A DNA stretch of 64,000 nucleotides from Glandiceps talaboti (taxonomy: Eukaryota > Hemichordata > Enteropneusta > Spengelidae): contig NC_135551.1 of the NCBI RefSeq assembly GCF_964340395.1, forward strand, positions 3,569,463 to 3,633,462, written 5' to 3'. Below are positions 61,848-64,000 of this stretch, piece after piece; position 1 is the stretch's first letter, and each line of letters starts with the position of its first letter. Under the pieces are notes generated by a model. It was not told the DNA's origin, did no database searches, and was given only the letters and a program-made list of their open reading frames with translations. Both the position numbers and the translations under genes were made by a program.

Positions 61848-62131
61848 TAGCTCTGGATGTATACGCTACACGGTTCAATACGTCTTCCCTCTCCACTATG
61901 GTTCCTCCCTTTCTGTAACAACAAGACTGCAAGCACATTTCATTTGCACGGATTTTGGGAATAAAAGCAACTCATACCCTCACTAATGACTATATAAAAT
62001 GCAGAAATGAACCTTAAATCACTAAATCCATGCGACTGAAATCTGTTGACAGTCTCATTGGTAGAGATTGGAAGGAACCATAGTGGAGAGAGAGGACGTG
62101 TCGAACCCCATAGCGTATACATCCAGAGCTA
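61848..62131. repeat. Foldback/MITE-like element, 62-bp arms
   Basis: Left arm 61848-61909 (tagctctggatgtatacgct...) and right arm 62070-62131 are inverted copies at roughly 85-90% identity, with a 160-bp centre. Confidence 0.75.
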
Positions 62132-62169
62132 CAGCTTTTTAGCCAATTATTTTTCCCTGTCTTTGGCTG

Positions 62170-62347
62170 TCGACTAGCTGCACTAATTGTAGCATTTGTT
62201 GTGGTTTAGTTGGTATTTTCTGCTTTGTGCTTTTTGTCGTTCCAATGTTTATCTGGAACAGTTAACATCGGAACAAAAAAGCACAAAACAGCAGAAAAGA
62301 CCCTCAAAACCACAACATATGCTACAACTACTGCAGCTAGCTGGCGA
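62170..62347. repeat. Long hairpin element, about 80-bp arms
   Basis: Arms 62170-62249 and 62264-62347 are inverted copies (ttttctgctttgtgctttt against aaaaagcacaaaacagcaga) around a 14-base loop. The transcript would form a long stem. Confidence 0.75.
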
Positions 62348-62372
62348 CAACTTTTTTTCTAGAAAATCCTCA

Positions 62373-62392
62373 AGGCCCCCCCCCCCCCCCCC
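62373..62392. repeat. C homopolymer
   Basis: An unbroken run of about 20 C bases. Confidence 0.9.
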
Positions 62393-62516
62393 CTATTACA
62401 TCCATGTGCTCACTAATAACTAGCAGTCCTTGATCACACAATCATAAACCGTGTCAACAGAACAAATTGTCCTTCTCGGTTGAAAATATTTATATATTTG
62501 ATATGTTATGCTGTCG

Positions 62517-62952
62517 GGCCTAAAAAAAAATCGTTTGGTTCTGGCTCAGACCACTAACAACCACTATTTTTAGTGGTCTGAGGTAGTGGTTACCCGACCC
62601 CCACCTAGTTTTTCACACTGATCCCAAACTCTTCTTTTTTTTTTACATATTCAAGAAAAAATTGTAAAATCGAAATAATTGTGAAGTCTCGCAAGGGCTA
62701 GTGGATCCGGAAACTGACATCAACTTAAAAGACAATATAAAACTCTTCTTCCAATCTGTAGTGGCTGTACATCTAATGAGAAGAAACCAATAATACAGAG
62801 ACCATATGGAAAACAACGAAAAACATAACTACCTGAACTAGAAACTCACATATTAAATACATATAAATATAGGAATAAAAAAAATAATCTACCTATCCCA
62901 CATATTCTAAAATTTAATGTAACCGGAACCACACAATTTATTTTTATTAGGC
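62517..62952. mobile_element. MITE-like element, copy 1
   Basis: About 436 bp bounded by inverted ends, ggcctaaaaaa on the left and tttattaggc on the right, with a longer imperfect match (ccggaaccacacaattt on the right). Internal sequence matches copy 2. It carries an extra hairpin (cagaccact/agtggtctg) near the left end. No coding capacity, so non-autonomous. Confidence 0.7.
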
Positions 62953-63016
62953 GTTACCAGAAATATTGATGGGGGTTGTTGACCTGTCAATCACTGGTTT
63001 CAAGCGTTTGTACCAA

Positions 63017-63394
63017 GGCCTAAAAAAATAATTGTTTAGTTCCGGTTACCGGACCCCCACCTAGCTTTTCACTGCCGACCCTTAACTTTTTTTACGTATT
63101 CGAGAAAAAAAATCGGAAAAATAGTGAAGTTTCACGATCGCGAGAAATACATAGTGGATGCGGAAACTGATATACAAAATAAACTGTTCTTGAACATCTT
63201 CCAATCTGTAAATAATGAATGACTAAGTAACAGGCTGTACATTTGGTAAGGAATACACAACACAGACCATTTGGAAAACAGTGGAAAACCTGCACTTGAC
63301 ACTCACACAGAAAAAATATATATAATAAAATTAAATACAAAATCCACTTACCCAACCTATTCTAATCGAACCACACAATTTTGTTTATTAGGCC
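63017..63394. mobile_element. MITE-like element, copy 2
   Basis: About 378 bp in the same orientation as copy 1. Inverted ends are ggcctaaaaaaataattg and its approximate complement ending tttattaggcc. Shared internal blocks include ccacctag, cttccaatctgta and gtggat(c/g)cggaaactga. Confidence 0.7.
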
Positions 63395-64000
63395 TAATGG
63401 GTCGAACAGCAACACTCGTGTCTTGCATCAGAAAAAAGACGCCTTAGGGTGTTGAAAATAAGTCATACAAGTTCTATGGAAAGATAAACGTGGTGTAGGC
63501 AAGAAATTCCATATAGTTGTGTGTATCTACAAGGCGTCATTTCAATAAATCGTTGTTTTGATTCTATCAACAACAACAACAACAACAAATAAAAACGATT
63601 TTAAAAAATCAAATATACAGCCATATGAAAACCAAAAATGTAAGTAGGTAGCCATAATATGATGACACTTTCTTGCGGCTGTCGCAAAACTATTTTTGCG
63701 ACAAAAACAGAACTTTGAAATACTTACACATTGATTGAAATCAGTTGGTCATATCATGGATCTATTATTGAGATCATAATAGTTCCATTGTCATATGTAA
63801 ATGGCCATATCCATCGTGATGATATGGTCTATAAATATTAGTATAGTACAGTAGGACGTCGATGTTAATGTTGTCGCTACTCACGTCACGTGACTTTATT
63901 CGACCTTTGACCGGCCGACAACTTACAACAAGGTTAACTGTGCGATGGAACAGCGTCCATACATCATTTGAAATATTGCGATCATTTGGCTTTTGACAGC
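63395..64000. other. Right edge, no gene seen
   Basis: AT-rich, with a short (AAC)n near 63570 and a CACGTGAC E-box near 63888. Nothing coding is supported. Confidence 0.4.

Overview
The window is eukaryotic, from a metazoan and most likely a marine invertebrate. Genes are split by GT-AG introns, one gene is an animal-type cytosolic tyrosyl-tRNA synthetase carrying the C-terminal EMAPII domain, another is a Mab-21/cGAS-family protein, and there is a broken non-LTR retrotransposon. By rough hand count nearly half of the 64 kb is tandem repeat. I cannot name the phylum from the sequence alone.

Left part (1-25.5 kb): G-rich dispersed repeats, then four plus-strand exons with matching phase-1 junctions (4276-9701). 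They form the 3' end of a gene I do not recognise, ending in a basic tail. This is followed by a desert of large minisatellites: a 29-bp unit (7.9-9.3 kb), a 41-bp unit (10.7-13.9 kb), a 35-bp unit (17.1-20.6 kb) and a 40-bp unit (24.2-25.4 kb).

Middle (25.5-33.9 kb): one intronless 759-codon reading frame (25804-28083, plus strand) for a Mab-21/cGAS-like nucleotidyltransferase-fold protein. It has a spliced 5' leader, a recognisable acidic catalytic triad, and long disordered N- and C-terminal extensions. Downstream lie a possible extra terminal exon, dispersed GGTCA-rich repeats, a 47-bp minisatellite and a 600-bp TAG/TGG triplet array.

Right part (33.9-60.2 kb, minus strand): the complete YARS1 gene, 13 exons whose phases all join to give 528 codons, the same length as human cytosolic TyrRS. 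The exons total 1,587 bp inside 26.3 kb. Ten of the twelve introns hold their own tandem array, each with a different unit, and intron 3 also holds the retrotransposon remnant. The right end (60.2-64 kb) is YARS1 5' flank with a (GTAT)n block and a cluster of palindromic or MITE-like elements.

The most notable items are the Mab-21/cGAS-like gene, the intron-private satellites of YARS1 (one of which repeats a near-match to the C/EBP-ATF element in intron 1), and the palindromic transposon-like elements. I see no operon-like relation between the genes.
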